From Alteromonadaceae bacterium BrNp21-10 (GTDB lineage Bacteria > Pseudomonadota > Gammaproteobacteria > Enterobacterales > Alteromonadaceae): a stretch of DNA of 52,347 nucleotides. The DNA is taken from NCBI GenBank assembly GCA_030418115.1, contig JAUHQD010000021.1, positions 1 to 52,347 of the forward strand, in the 5' to 3' direction. Shown piece after piece: positions 45,689 to 52,347 of the stretch (position 1 is its first letter; every line of letters begins with the position of its first letter). The notes beneath the pieces were generated by a model, which saw nothing but the letters and a program-made list of their open reading frames with translations, had not been told where the DNA came from and searched no databases. Both the position numbers and the translations under genes were made by a program.

Positions 45689-47095
45689 CTACCTTCCTTT
45701 GCCGAATAATACAACTTCTACCGTACGAATAAGAATAAGCAGATCCAGCATTAAGCTCTGATGCTTGACGTAATACAAATCAAACTTCAATTTTTCCATG
45801 GAGTCTTCAACACTAGCGCCATAGGGATAATTTAACTGCGCCCAACCCGCCAAGCCCGGCCGTACATTATGACGTTGATTATAATAAGGAATTTCTTTAA
45901 TTAATTCTTCAACAAACTCAGGTCTTTCTGGGCGAGGGCCAATAAAGCTCATTTCGCCACGTAACACATTGAGTAACTGTGGTAATTCATCAACACGGTA
46001 TTTGCGGATAACTTGCCCGACCTTAGTTACTCGCACATCATTTTGTGTAGCCCACTTAGCCCCGTCTTTTTCCGCATCAATGCTCATGCTGCGAAACTTA
46101 AGAATTTTAAATAACTTACCATTCATACCAATACGTTCTTGTTGGTAAAAAATAGGGGCCCTTAAACCATCTTCGATCCAGATTGCGAGGATGGCACCGA
46201 GCATCAATGGCCAAGCAAAAAGCAACACAAAAAATGCTAAAAAGGCGTTAATAACGTAATTTAACGCATCCCGCAGATAATTGTGAGTATGAAAACCATT
46301 GGAATATATAACCCAACTAGGATAAATCATATTGACCACAATTTGACCTGATTCACGTTCCATAAAGTCCAAGATATCAATAATTTCAATACCGCGGACT
46401 CGGCAGTCAAAAAGGATATCAATAGGCAACGTACCGCGACGTTGGTCACAGGCAATGACAATTTCTTCAATGTCATTGTCGGTCAGGAAATTTCGGAAAT
46501 TATCATCAATAGAAACATGAATGAGTTCTTCATTTTTAATGCCATTATCGCGATTATCACCCGGCATGGGGATAAAACCCACCAACTCAAAACCAAGTCG
46601 GTCCACATCTCGACGCATACGCTGTTCAATAATTGCCGCACGCTCGCCCGCACCAATTACCATGATTCTATTTTTGCCTAGGCCCAAGGCGCCCATTTTA
46701 TTAGAGAAATAACGAAACAATGACAGCGAAACAATAATTAAGCCCGAGGCGATGGGCAAATAATAGGCATGCATACTCATATCTTGCAGTAAAGTGCTGC
46801 TGAGTAGCTCCATAACAAAATAGGCAATTGCTACACTTACGAAGATTCGCCGTAATATACCTCGGAAAGATTCACGTAATTTAGCTTCATATAAACCCAC
46901 CGATAACGCCGATACCTGCACCAAAATAACTAACAAAGCGACATTGATGGCTAAGTGTTCATTAGTGGCGGGGTTAAATGCAGTGGTTTGCGTCACTATC
47001 CAGTTAGACAGATGGGATACATACGCAATAAGTACAGCTTCAATTATGACCAATATATTGGAGCGTCTTACCTGTTTTCCTTTACTTGGGCCCAT
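45689..47095 (-). CDS. Initiating sugar-1-phosphate transferase, XrtA-associated (TIGR03013/EpsB type)
   Basis: A 468-residue polyisoprenyl-phosphate hexose-1-phosphate transferase that begins the lipid-linked repeat at the cytoplasmic face. Several helices occupy residues ~15-130, a Rossmann-like domain follows (RIMVIGAGERAAIIEQRM), and one helix near 285-310 precedes the catalytic domain. The catalytic domain contains FQQERIGMNGKLFKILKFRS, KYRVDELPQLLNVLRGEMS, IGPRPERPEF and RPGLAGWAQLNY. It is the promoter-proximal gene of the long minus-strand operon. It reads divergently from the export genes at 47313. Confidence 0.94.
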   Translation of the reverse strand: MGPSKGKQVRRSNILVIIEAVLIAYVSHLSNWIVTQTTAFNPATNEHLAINVALLVILVQVSALSVGLYEAKLRESFRGILRRIFVSVAIAYFVMELLSSTLLQDMSMHAYYLPIASGLIIVSLSLFRYFSNKMGALGLGKNRIMVIGAGERAAIIEQRMRRDVDRLGFELVGFIPMPGDNRDNGIKNEELIHVSIDDNFRNFLTDNDIEEIVIACDQRRGTLPIDILFDCRVRGIEIIDILDFMERESGQIVVNMIYPSWVIYSNGFHTHNYLRDALNYVINAFLAFFVLLFAWPLMLGAILAIWIEDGLRAPIFYQQERIGMNGKLFKILKFRSMSIDAEKDGAKWATQNDVRVTKVGQVIRKYRVDELPQLLNVLRGEMSFIGPRPERPEFVEELIKEIPYYNQRHNVRPGLAGWAQLNYPYGASVEDSMEKLKFDLYYVKHQSLMLDLLILIRTVEVVLFGKGR

Positions 47096-47312
47096 TAATG
47101 GTTCTCATTTTAAAATTTCTTACGAACGAGGCTTACACAATTATTGGCATTTACCACAATGATTCAAAATATCCATGTGAAACACCTGTTTACATTGAGT
47201 TTTCGCACGTACGTTTTTAGATACAACTTAGCATTTTGGTTGCTAATCTTATTGAATCTGTTAAAACTAAGCTAATTTATTTTTTAACTTTGCTATTTTG
47301 TGGAAACTGTAC
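47096..47312. promoter_or_regulatory. Divergent promoter region between the biosynthetic and export operons
   Basis: This 217-base AT-rich spacer should drive both the 47095-to-28879 operon and the export genes. I looked for sigma-54 (GG-N10-GC) sites, because exosortase loci are often governed by PrsK/PrsR with sigma-54, and found no convincing match. No strong sigma-70 pair stands out either. A GGTTGCTAATC-type A/T-rich stretch occupies the middle. Confidence 0.4.
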
Positions 47313-47942
47313 ATGATGAAAACGAAAATAACACCTGTTGCTTGTATGTTTTTGTTATCAAGTCTTATTGGAGGGTGTAGCACTTCTACTCTTCCCGCAG
47401 CTACAATCAGGGCTTCTTTAACAACAACAGTAGATGACTATAATTATTTAATTGGTCCTGGAGATAGATTAACTATATTCGTTTGGCGTAACCCTGAAGT
47501 TTCAGGTTCATTTACTGTTCGGCCAGATGGAAAAATAACCACTTCACTTGTTGAAGATTTAGAAGTAACAGGGCGTACGCCAACTCAACTTGCCAGAGAA
47601 GTTGAAAAAGAGCTCTCTAAGTATATTAGGGATCCCATTGTTACCGTGAGTGTAGGCGGATTTGTTGGGCCGTTTAGCGAACAAGTTCGGGTCATTGGAG
47701 AGGCTACAAATCCAAGAGCTATCAATTATAAAGAAGACATGTCCCTGTTAGATTTAATGATACAAGTGGGCGGCATTACCCAATATGCGGATGGTGATGG
47801 GGCTAAGTTAATTCGTATTGTTGATGGTAAACAAATGGAATACTCAGTTTTCTTAGAGCAGCTAATTAAAGATGGCGATATATCAGCAAACGTCGACATC
47901 TTACCCGGCGATATTCTAATTGTTCCTGAAGCTTGGTTTTAA
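47313..47942 (+). CDS. Outer-membrane polysaccharide export lipoprotein, XrtA-associated (Wza/EpsA-like)
   Basis: About 209 residues. The frame opens at a TTG (47298), but the ATG at 47313 gives a clean lipoprotein signal: a KTK start, a hydrophobic core, then LIGGC with the acylated Cys at position 22 (or 21 with the next ATG). The polysaccharide-export domain is NYLIGPGDRLTIFVWRNPEV to RDPIVTVSV. One SLBB segment follows (VRVIGEATNPRAINYKEDMS). It should form the periplasmic/outer-membrane exit channel with the beta-barrel protein. It is the first gene of the export operon. Confidence 0.93.
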   Translation: MMKTKITPVACMFLLSSLIGGCSTSTLPAATIRASLTTTVDDYNYLIGPGDRLTIFVWRNPEVSGSFTVRPDGKITTSLVEDLEVTGRTPTQLAREVEKELSKYIRDPIVTVSVGGFVGPFSEQVRVIGEATNPRAINYKEDMSLLDLMIQVGGITQYADGDGAKLIRIVDGKQMEYSVFLEQLIKDGDISANVDILPGDILIVPEAWF

Positions 47943-48069
47943 CGTGGGGCAAGTAACAACTAAAATGGGCACAGCATAAAAATGTTTGCAGTTACCATTT
48001 CAATTGTTTTCAGTATTTATTCGTTTAGTATTCAGTAAATTACGTCGTCATTTTTGTGAGCAGTAAAAT

Positions 48070-49668
48070 ATGATTGGGATTCGGAAAGCACTTGATGAAG
48101 TGCTAACCTATGTAAAAGGTATTTGGATAAAGAAACGATATATTATTATATCGTGTTGGCTTATCTGCCCTGTTGGTTGGAGTTTAGTAGCGACAATGCC
48201 CGATGTGTACAGGTCGTCAGCACGAGTATTTGTTGACACTAACAGCTTATTAAGACCGATGCTTCAAGGTCTAGCAATGTACAGTGACCCACAGCAGCAA
48301 GTTAGTTTAGTAGCAAGAACCTTGTTAACTAGGCCCACTCTTGAAAAAATCGCCAGAGAGGCAGATCTAGATATCACTGCCAAAAACCAATCAGAATTAG
48401 ACCGAATTATAGATGGTTTAAAAAGTAACATAAGACTTAGCGGAACCAGCGATAAAAATAACTACACCATTAGTTATTCTTCACAAAACCCCGTTTTAGC
48501 GCAAAAAATAGTGCAAATTACTTTAAATGAATTTGTTGAAACGTCTTTAGGATCAAGTAGAAAAGACGGCGACTCTGCTGAAGATTTTTTGGATAAACAA
48601 ATAAAAGAGTACGAGCAGCGATTATTGGAAGCAGAACAACGAGTTGCCGATTTTAAAAGAAGTCGCATGGAACGTACTCCTTTTGGTGTTAATAATTATT
48701 ACTCTCAGATGGAAAACGAAAAGTCACAGCTTGCACAGGCAGAATTGAGTCTAAGTGAACTAAATTCGCAATTAGATACAATTAATGAACAGCTATCGTC
48801 AGGTCAACCCATAATAAATAGCGGCGAATTAGTAGATAATCCAAATATTTCTAGCTCATATGATAATAGAATTCGCTCACTCCAAGCCAGAGTGGATGAA
48901 ATGTTAATTCAGTATACTGAGCTCTATCCTGAAGTTGTTAAAACGAATTTACTAATTGAAAGATTGCAAGAGGAAAGAAAAAAAGAACTTATTGCACTTA
49001 GTGAAGCAGCTACAAATAATGCGTCACTGAATAGATATGGTAATCCAACCGATAATCCCATTACTCAGGGGATTAAAATCAAAGCAGCCAATATAGAAAG
49101 CGAAATATCTTCATTAAAGGTTCGTATTGAAGCTTACAAAGTAAACGTTAAAAAACTGGAAGAAAAAGTTAATCTAGTTCCGCAAATAGAAGCTGAATCT
49201 CAAGCACTGAATCGAGATTACAGTATTATAAAATCTAAATATATGACAATGCTGCAACGCAAAGATGCAGCTGAAATGTCTAGAAAGATTGATGCATCCG
49301 TTGATGATGTTCAGTTTAGAATTTTAGAGCCTCCTAGATTGCCCAAAAAACCATCTGGTTCAACCCGTTTGGTTTTTTATACTGTGACTTTAATTTTCGG
49401 TTTTGGCGTAGGTGCTGCCATCGCATTTTTAATTAGCCTGATTAATCCTGTTGTTTTCAGTCCATATCAATTAACCCAGCATTTTAGCGTGCCAATTCTC
49501 GGGGCTGTTTCACATTTTGATGCTAAAAGACTGATACAAATTGATAAGCGTAGAATGATTATTTTTTCGATATCTAGCGCAGCGATAATTGGAATATATT
49601 TAATAATTATGTCGGTGGAAATAAAGTACGGCAAATTACCCCTAGACATGCTACGGAATTTCGTATGA
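48070..49668 (+). CDS. Polysaccharide chain-length determinant, XrtA-associated (Wzz/EpsC-like)
   Basis: A 532-residue co-polymerase. A membrane helix lies near residues 24-42 (IIISCWLICPVGWSLVATMP), with the usual DVYRSSARVFVDTNSLL after it. Long coiled-coil segments occupy ~170-245 and ~275-385. The proline-rich EPPRLPKKPSGSTRL precedes the second helix (~436-460), and a third helix lies close to the C-terminus (IIFSISSAAIIGIYLIIM). There is no kinase domain; that is supplied by the next gene, whose ATG overlaps this stop by four bases. It controls chain length and export. Confidence 0.92.
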   Translation: MIGIRKALDEVLTYVKGIWIKKRYIIISCWLICPVGWSLVATMPDVYRSSARVFVDTNSLLRPMLQGLAMYSDPQQQVSLVARTLLTRPTLEKIAREADLDITAKNQSELDRIIDGLKSNIRLSGTSDKNNYTISYSSQNPVLAQKIVQITLNEFVETSLGSSRKDGDSAEDFLDKQIKEYEQRLLEAEQRVADFKRSRMERTPFGVNNYYSQMENEKSQLAQAELSLSELNSQLDTINEQLSSGQPIINSGELVDNPNISSSYDNRIRSLQARVDEMLIQYTELYPEVVKTNLLIERLQEERKKELIALSEAATNNASLNRYGNPTDNPITQGIKIKAANIESEISSLKVRIEAYKVNVKKLEEKVNLVPQIEAESQALNRDYSIIKSKYMTMLQRKDAAEMSRKIDASVDDVQFRILEPPRLPKKPSGSTRLVFYTVTLIFGFGVGAAIAFLISLINPVVFSPYQLTQHFSVPILGAVSHFDAKRLIQIDKRRMIIFSISSAAIIGIYLIIMSVEIKYGKLPLDMLRNFV

Positions 49669-50570
49669 GTACCATTGAAAGAGCGTTAAATAAAACAAAA
49701 AAGACAGCAAAGCAAGACTCTGCATCTGCTGAAATAAAAGAGGGTTCAATTCAAGGATCTACCGATACTAAAGCACTAGAAGCCTCTAATCCAACTACAT
49801 CTAAGGCACATAAAGGCAAAGATAATTCTAGATATCTTAAGCTAAATTTAGATGAACGGTATTTTGTCACCGACTCCACAACAAGAAGTTTACTGAGCGA
49901 GGAGTTTAGGGCAATAAAGCGTAAAGTACTCAGCAATGCCTTTGGTCCACTGTCAAAAACGTTATCTAATAGCAATATTATAATGGTCACTAGCGCCAAT
50001 CCTGGAGAAGGCAAAACCTATACAGCGGTAAATTTGGCCCTCAGTATTGCACTTGAGCAAGATAAAACGGTACTGCTAGTGGATGCGGATGTATTACGAC
50101 CAAACGTGATGAGAACATTAGGCGTTGATTACGACAATGGATTGATGGAGTATTTGATTGGCGATGTCAGTGATATAGCTGACGTTATGTATCAAACTAA
50201 CGTTGAAAAATTACGTATTATTCCAGCAGGAAAATCACATCATTTATCAACAGAGTTACTAGCCAGTGAAAAAATGCTAGAAACGGTAGTTGAATTTGCA
50301 AACCGATATTCTGATCGAGTGGTTATTTTTGATACCCCTCCTTTGTTAGGCGTTAATGAAACGGCAATTATGACCAATTTGGCTGGGCAAGCAGTAGTGG
50401 TAATCGCGGAAGGACAAACAAAGCTCACTAACATTGAGTCAGCTATTGAGCAGCTCAATCCGACAATGGCAAAAGGATTTGTGATTAATAAATCTCGACA
50501 GAATCAAGGGCAATCCGGATATGGATACGGATACGGATATTATGCATCTGGGCCTAATACTCGTGGTTAG
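49665..50570 (+). CDS. Tyrosine autokinase, XrtA-associated (BY-kinase, TIGR03018 type)
   Basis: A 301-residue cytoplasmic BY-kinase partner of the chain-length protein. Walker A is SANPGEGKTYTAVNLA (residues ~110-125), Walker A' is LLVDADVLRPN (Asp140, Asp142), and Walker B is VVIFDTPPLL. The C-terminus has the tyrosine cluster SGYGYGYGYYASG with Tyr286, 288, 290, 292 and 293, the autophosphorylation sites. The cluster is encoded by four tandem GGATAY hexamers at 50517-50540, which may vary by slippage. The cognate phosphatase could be the domain in the 5907-7652 gene. Confidence 0.93.
   Translation: MSTIERALNKTKKTAKQDSASAEIKEGSIQGSTDTKALEASNPTTSKAHKGKDNSRYLKLNLDERYFVTDSTTRSLLSEEFRAIKRKVLSNAFGPLSKTLSNSNIIMVTSANPGEGKTYTAVNLALSIALEQDKTVLLVDADVLRPNVMRTLGVDYDNGLMEYLIGDVSDIADVMYQTNVEKLRIIPAGKSHHLSTELLASEKMLETVVEFANRYSDRVVIFDTPPLLGVNETAIMTNLAGQAVVVIAEGQTKLTNIESAIEQLNPTMAKGFVINKSRQNQGQSGYGYGYGYYASGPNTRG
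50517..50540 (+). repeat. Four tandem GGATAY hexamers within the kinase tyrosine tail
   Basis: GGATAT, GGATAC, GGATAC, GGATAT follow one another without gaps and encode the Gly-Tyr repeats of the autokinase tail. A hexamer repeat can gain or lose units in frame. The beta-barrel frame begins just inside it (an ATG at 50521), but that upstream start encodes only MDTDTDIM and is unlikely to be real. Confidence 0.8.
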
Positions 50571-52227
50571 TAGATATAAGACGCTATACAAATTATTGGT
50601 AATAAATATAGTTGGTATCAGTACATTCTGTGCTAAAGCCGACTGGCAGTTCATACCAAGCATCAACTCTTCTATAGACATGTATGAACGAACCTACGAT
50701 GAACAAACAGAAGAAAATAATGAAGTATTATCTCTTGCACCAAGTGCACTTATTACCTTTAAAGGTAATAAAGTAGATGGCTCGTTAAATGCCTCGTATC
50801 GGTATCTCATTAGAAATGATGAAGATGAAGAGACAAGAAACTCTTTCAGCAATTATAACTTACGATTAAATAACCAACCTTTTAGTTTTCTAAAGCTCAA
50901 TTTAACTGCAAATGAGAGTTTTCGTAGCCAAGATCCATCGAGACAATTTTCATCTGATATCATTTCAACACCTAATCAAATGACTAAAACCAAGCGTTAC
51001 TCTGGCACAGTTACTATTAACAACCCTCAACCTAAAGTCATGGGTACAACACTTACTTATAATACTTCTAAATCTAAAGTGGAAAAACTTGAAATAGATA
51101 CAAATACTGATGACTTCTCAAATACCAACCAAAGAATAAACCTACGATTATTCCAAGGAAAAAACTTCAGTAAAACAAATTGGAATATTAACGCTACGTT
51201 AAATAAGACTCAACGTCAGAATGCAGAAGACGTAAAGTCTATAAATGTTAGTTCTAATTTCTCTTTTTCAGTACTTGATAACATTCGACTCATTTTCAAT
51301 AGCCTACATGAAGAACATGACTTAAATAACGACTCTAATATTACAATACAACAAGACAACTATGGCGCTGGGCTACAATGGTATATAGGTGCCAATCGAA
51401 ATATTTCACTGACTTATAACAACTCATCTTCAGATGGTTATTCAGACAATTCGGACCAAAGCCAAAGTTACGTAGGAACCCAAATCAATTGGGCATTTTC
51501 TCCACGAACCCTATTAAGAGGAGGTTATAGTAAACGCTTTTATGGCGACGCCTATAATTTTAGTTTTAATTATAATTTGAGAAAATTAAAAGCAGCCTTA
51601 GATTATCAGGAAAACATCACAACCTATTCTAGGTTCTCGAATACCAATGCATCATCATTATTTGTTTGCCCTGTTAGTGACAATATTCAATTTGCAGACT
51701 GCTTTATACCAGATATAGGCTACGATTTGTTGCCAGGAGAACAGGCTTACGACTTTAATCAATATGTTCCAGAATTAACCGAAGAGGTCATTATTAGTAA
51801 GACAGCCAATGGAACGCTTTCTTATAATTTTAGAAAGCTAAGATTAGGAATGGGAGTAAGATCAGGAACAACAGAATATATAGAAAGTAATCGCAGCAGA
51901 AAAGATGAGTCTATCCGATTGTTTGCTACTTATACGTTGGGTAGGAGCATGACAGTTAATGCTAATGCAAATTGGCAAACAAGTGATACCGATATCAGTA
52001 TTGATAATGACAATGTAACTACTAAGACTACATCGATTGGATTAAACAATTCCTTAAGTCGGCAGCTAACAACAACTCTAAATCTGCGTTATATTGACCG
52101 AGACAGTCCAGTGCTTTCCGATTCTTTAAAAGAGAAAAGAATAACATTGAACGTAAGCTACACATTTGGATCAAAAAACCAAACCAAGAAAGGTAATTTA
52201 AATCACAATGACAACTTTACTAACTAA
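50563..52227 (+). CDS. Outer-membrane beta-barrel protein, XrtA-associated (TIGR03016 type), 3' end fused to an IS end
   Basis: About 554 residues from GTG 50563. That start gives a typical signal peptide: a positive RYK region, a hydrophobic core and AKA before the mature DWQFIPS start. Earlier ATGs at 50542 and 50521 are alternatives. The mature part is a series of alternating beta strands, and the last clear strand is RITLNVSYTFG near residue 535. A hydrophilic tail, GSKNQTKKGNLNHNDNFTN, follows. The stop TAA at 52225-52227 uses the first base of the insertion sequence, so the native C-terminus may have been replaced. It is the probable outer-membrane component of this exporter. Confidence 0.88.
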   Translation: MVSRYKTLYKLLVINIVGISTFCAKADWQFIPSINSSIDMYERTYDEQTEENNEVLSLAPSALITFKGNKVDGSLNASYRYLIRNDEDEETRNSFSNYNLRLNNQPFSFLKLNLTANESFRSQDPSRQFSSDIISTPNQMTKTKRYSGTVTINNPQPKVMGTTLTYNTSKSKVEKLEIDTNTDDFSNTNQRINLRLFQGKNFSKTNWNINATLNKTQRQNAEDVKSINVSSNFSFSVLDNIRLIFNSLHEEHDLNNDSNITIQQDNYGAGLQWYIGANRNISLTYNNSSSDGYSDNSDQSQSYVGTQINWAFSPRTLLRGGYSKRFYGDAYNFSFNYNLRKLKAALDYQENITTYSRFSNTNASSLFVCPVSDNIQFADCFIPDIGYDLLPGEQAYDFNQYVPELTEEVIISKTANGTLSYNFRKLRLGMGVRSGTTEYIESNRSRKDESIRLFATYTLGRSMTVNANANWQTSDTDISIDNDNVTTKTTSIGLNNSLSRQLTTTLNLRYIDRDSPVLSDSLKEKRITLNVSYTFGSKNQTKKGNLNHNDNFTN

Positions 52228-52256
52228 CCTGAATCCTGCTTAAGAAATTGAACTAA

Positions 52257-52317
52257 ATGCCTGTTCCAAGATCCGATCTTTCGACTAAAAGAGATCAATC
52301 TATAAAGGAACAGGCAT
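52257..52317 (+). promoter_or_regulatory. Hairpin masking the transposase start site, right copy
   Basis: ATGCCTGTTCC (52257-52267) pairs perfectly with GGAACAGGCAT (52307-52317). The second arm holds most of the ribosome binding site AAGGAA (52305-52310) and the A and T of the start ATG (52316-52318). The loop contains a second, smaller palindrome, AAGATCCGATCTT (52268-52280). A transcript reading in from outside would fold here and hide the start, the known way IS10 and IS50 avoid activation. Confidence 0.65.
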
Positions 52318-52347
52318 GAGTAAATTAGTTGAGTTGTTTTGTGATGT
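52316..52347 (+). CDS. Transposase N-terminal fragment, right IS copy (runs off the window)
   Basis: Ten codons are visible: MSKLVELFCD. They are preceded by AAGGAA at five bases. The peptide matches the left copy and recalls IS982-type DDE transposases, but too little is present to identify the family securely. Confidence 0.65.
   Translation, partial: MSKLVELFCD

Larger units (their letters stand above)
52227..52347 (+). mobile_element. Terminal part of an insertion sequence, right copy (partial)
   Basis: The element end begins ACCTGAATCCTGCTTAAG at 52227 and is identical, inverted, to the left-edge copy over 120 bases (52225-52344 against 1-120). The transposase reads rightward out of the window from ATG 52316. 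The last base of the beta-barrel stop codon is its first base, within a one- or two-base uncertainty. The remainder of the element and its target duplication are beyond the edge. The IS982-family assignment is tentative. Confidence 0.82.

Noticed and set aside
47159-47275. A 38-codon frame (MIQNIHVKHLF..., hydrophobic C-terminal half) in the divergent promoter region.
   Set aside because: There is no ribosome binding site before the ATG, and the region must hold two promoters. The composition is that of AT-rich chance frames.
47096-47312. A sigma-54 promoter, expected for PrsK/PrsR-controlled exosortase loci.
   Set aside because: TTGGCATTTACCAC and TTGGTTGCTAATC were inspected, but the GG and GC elements are not ten bases apart.
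50521-50562. The far upstream start of the beta-barrel gene.
   Set aside because: It reads MDTDTDIM from the kinase hexamer repeat and puts acidic residues before the signal peptide; a start at 50563 gives a standard signal peptide.
1-52347. CRISPR arrays, tRNA or rRNA genes and integrase-type attachment sites.
   Set aside because: No regularly spaced repeats, no tRNA-like or rRNA-like sequence and no integrase gene were seen on either strand by eye.
1-52347. The possibility that the window is a circular element.
   Set aside because: The terminal repeats are inverted, not direct, so joining the ends would not regenerate a circle.

Overview
The window is an AT-rich 52 kb exopolysaccharide locus. 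It looks like a marine gammaproteobacterium of the Alteromonadales type. That placement is an inference from the gene families, the AT-rich codon use and the style of the insertion sequence; no rRNA or other marker gene is present. Nearly every gene is devoted to making, exporting or decorating a polysaccharide. The locus belongs to the exosortase A (XrtA/EpsH) class, usually linked to PEP-CTERM proteins.

Layout: (1) 1-118 is the end of an insertion sequence whose transposase reads out of the window. (2) 130-2907, minus strand, makes GDP-mannose (phosphomannomutase, then ManC). (3) 3212-22093, plus strand, is an accessory block: an acyltransferase, two flippases, an ATP-grasp/tyrosine-phosphatase fusion, a deacetylase-like protein, a run of GT2 and GT4 glycosyltransferases, a sulfotransferase, an acyltransferase-SGNH fusion, a protein with a probable alpha-toroid fold and a wrecked sulfotransferase gene. 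(4) 22070-26501, minus strand, is a small decoration operon with a remnant of an rfbB-like gene. (5) 26670-28766, plus strand, is one large membrane protein. (6) 28879-47095, minus strand, is a tightly packed operon starting with the initiating sugar-phosphate transferase. It continues through deacetylase, FemAB protein, glycosyltransferases, exosortase and amidotransferase to a beta-helix protein, a small membrane peptide, the O-ligase/polymerase, a flippase, two GT-A-like proteins and a pyruvyltransferase. A 39-nt perfect palindrome follows it. (7) 47313-52227, plus strand and divergent from (6), holds the export module: outer-membrane lipoprotein, chain-length protein, tyrosine autokinase and outer-membrane beta-barrel. 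(8) 52227-52347 is a second copy of the same insertion-sequence end, in inverted orientation.

Working model: ManB/ManC supply GDP-mannose and the EpsB-type transferase starts the lipid-linked unit. About fifteen glycosyltransferases extend it, and sulfo-, acetyl-/acyl- and pyruvyltransferases decorate it. Flippases move it out, the O-ligase-like protein polymerises or ligates it, and the Wza/Wzc-like proteins with the beta-barrel export it. The autokinase may be reset by the phosphatase domain fused to an ATP-grasp enzyme at 5907-7652, the only such phosphatase seen here.

The most notable observations are: the 120 bp perfect inverted repeat formed by insertion-sequence ends at both edges, with the right copy abutting the stop codon of the beta-barrel gene; a hairpin in that element that covers the transposase ribosome binding site and start codon; the ATP-grasp/phosphatase fusion; an unlisted 29-residue membrane peptide coupled to the O-ligase; two long intergenic inverted repeats; and three flippases for one obvious polymerase.
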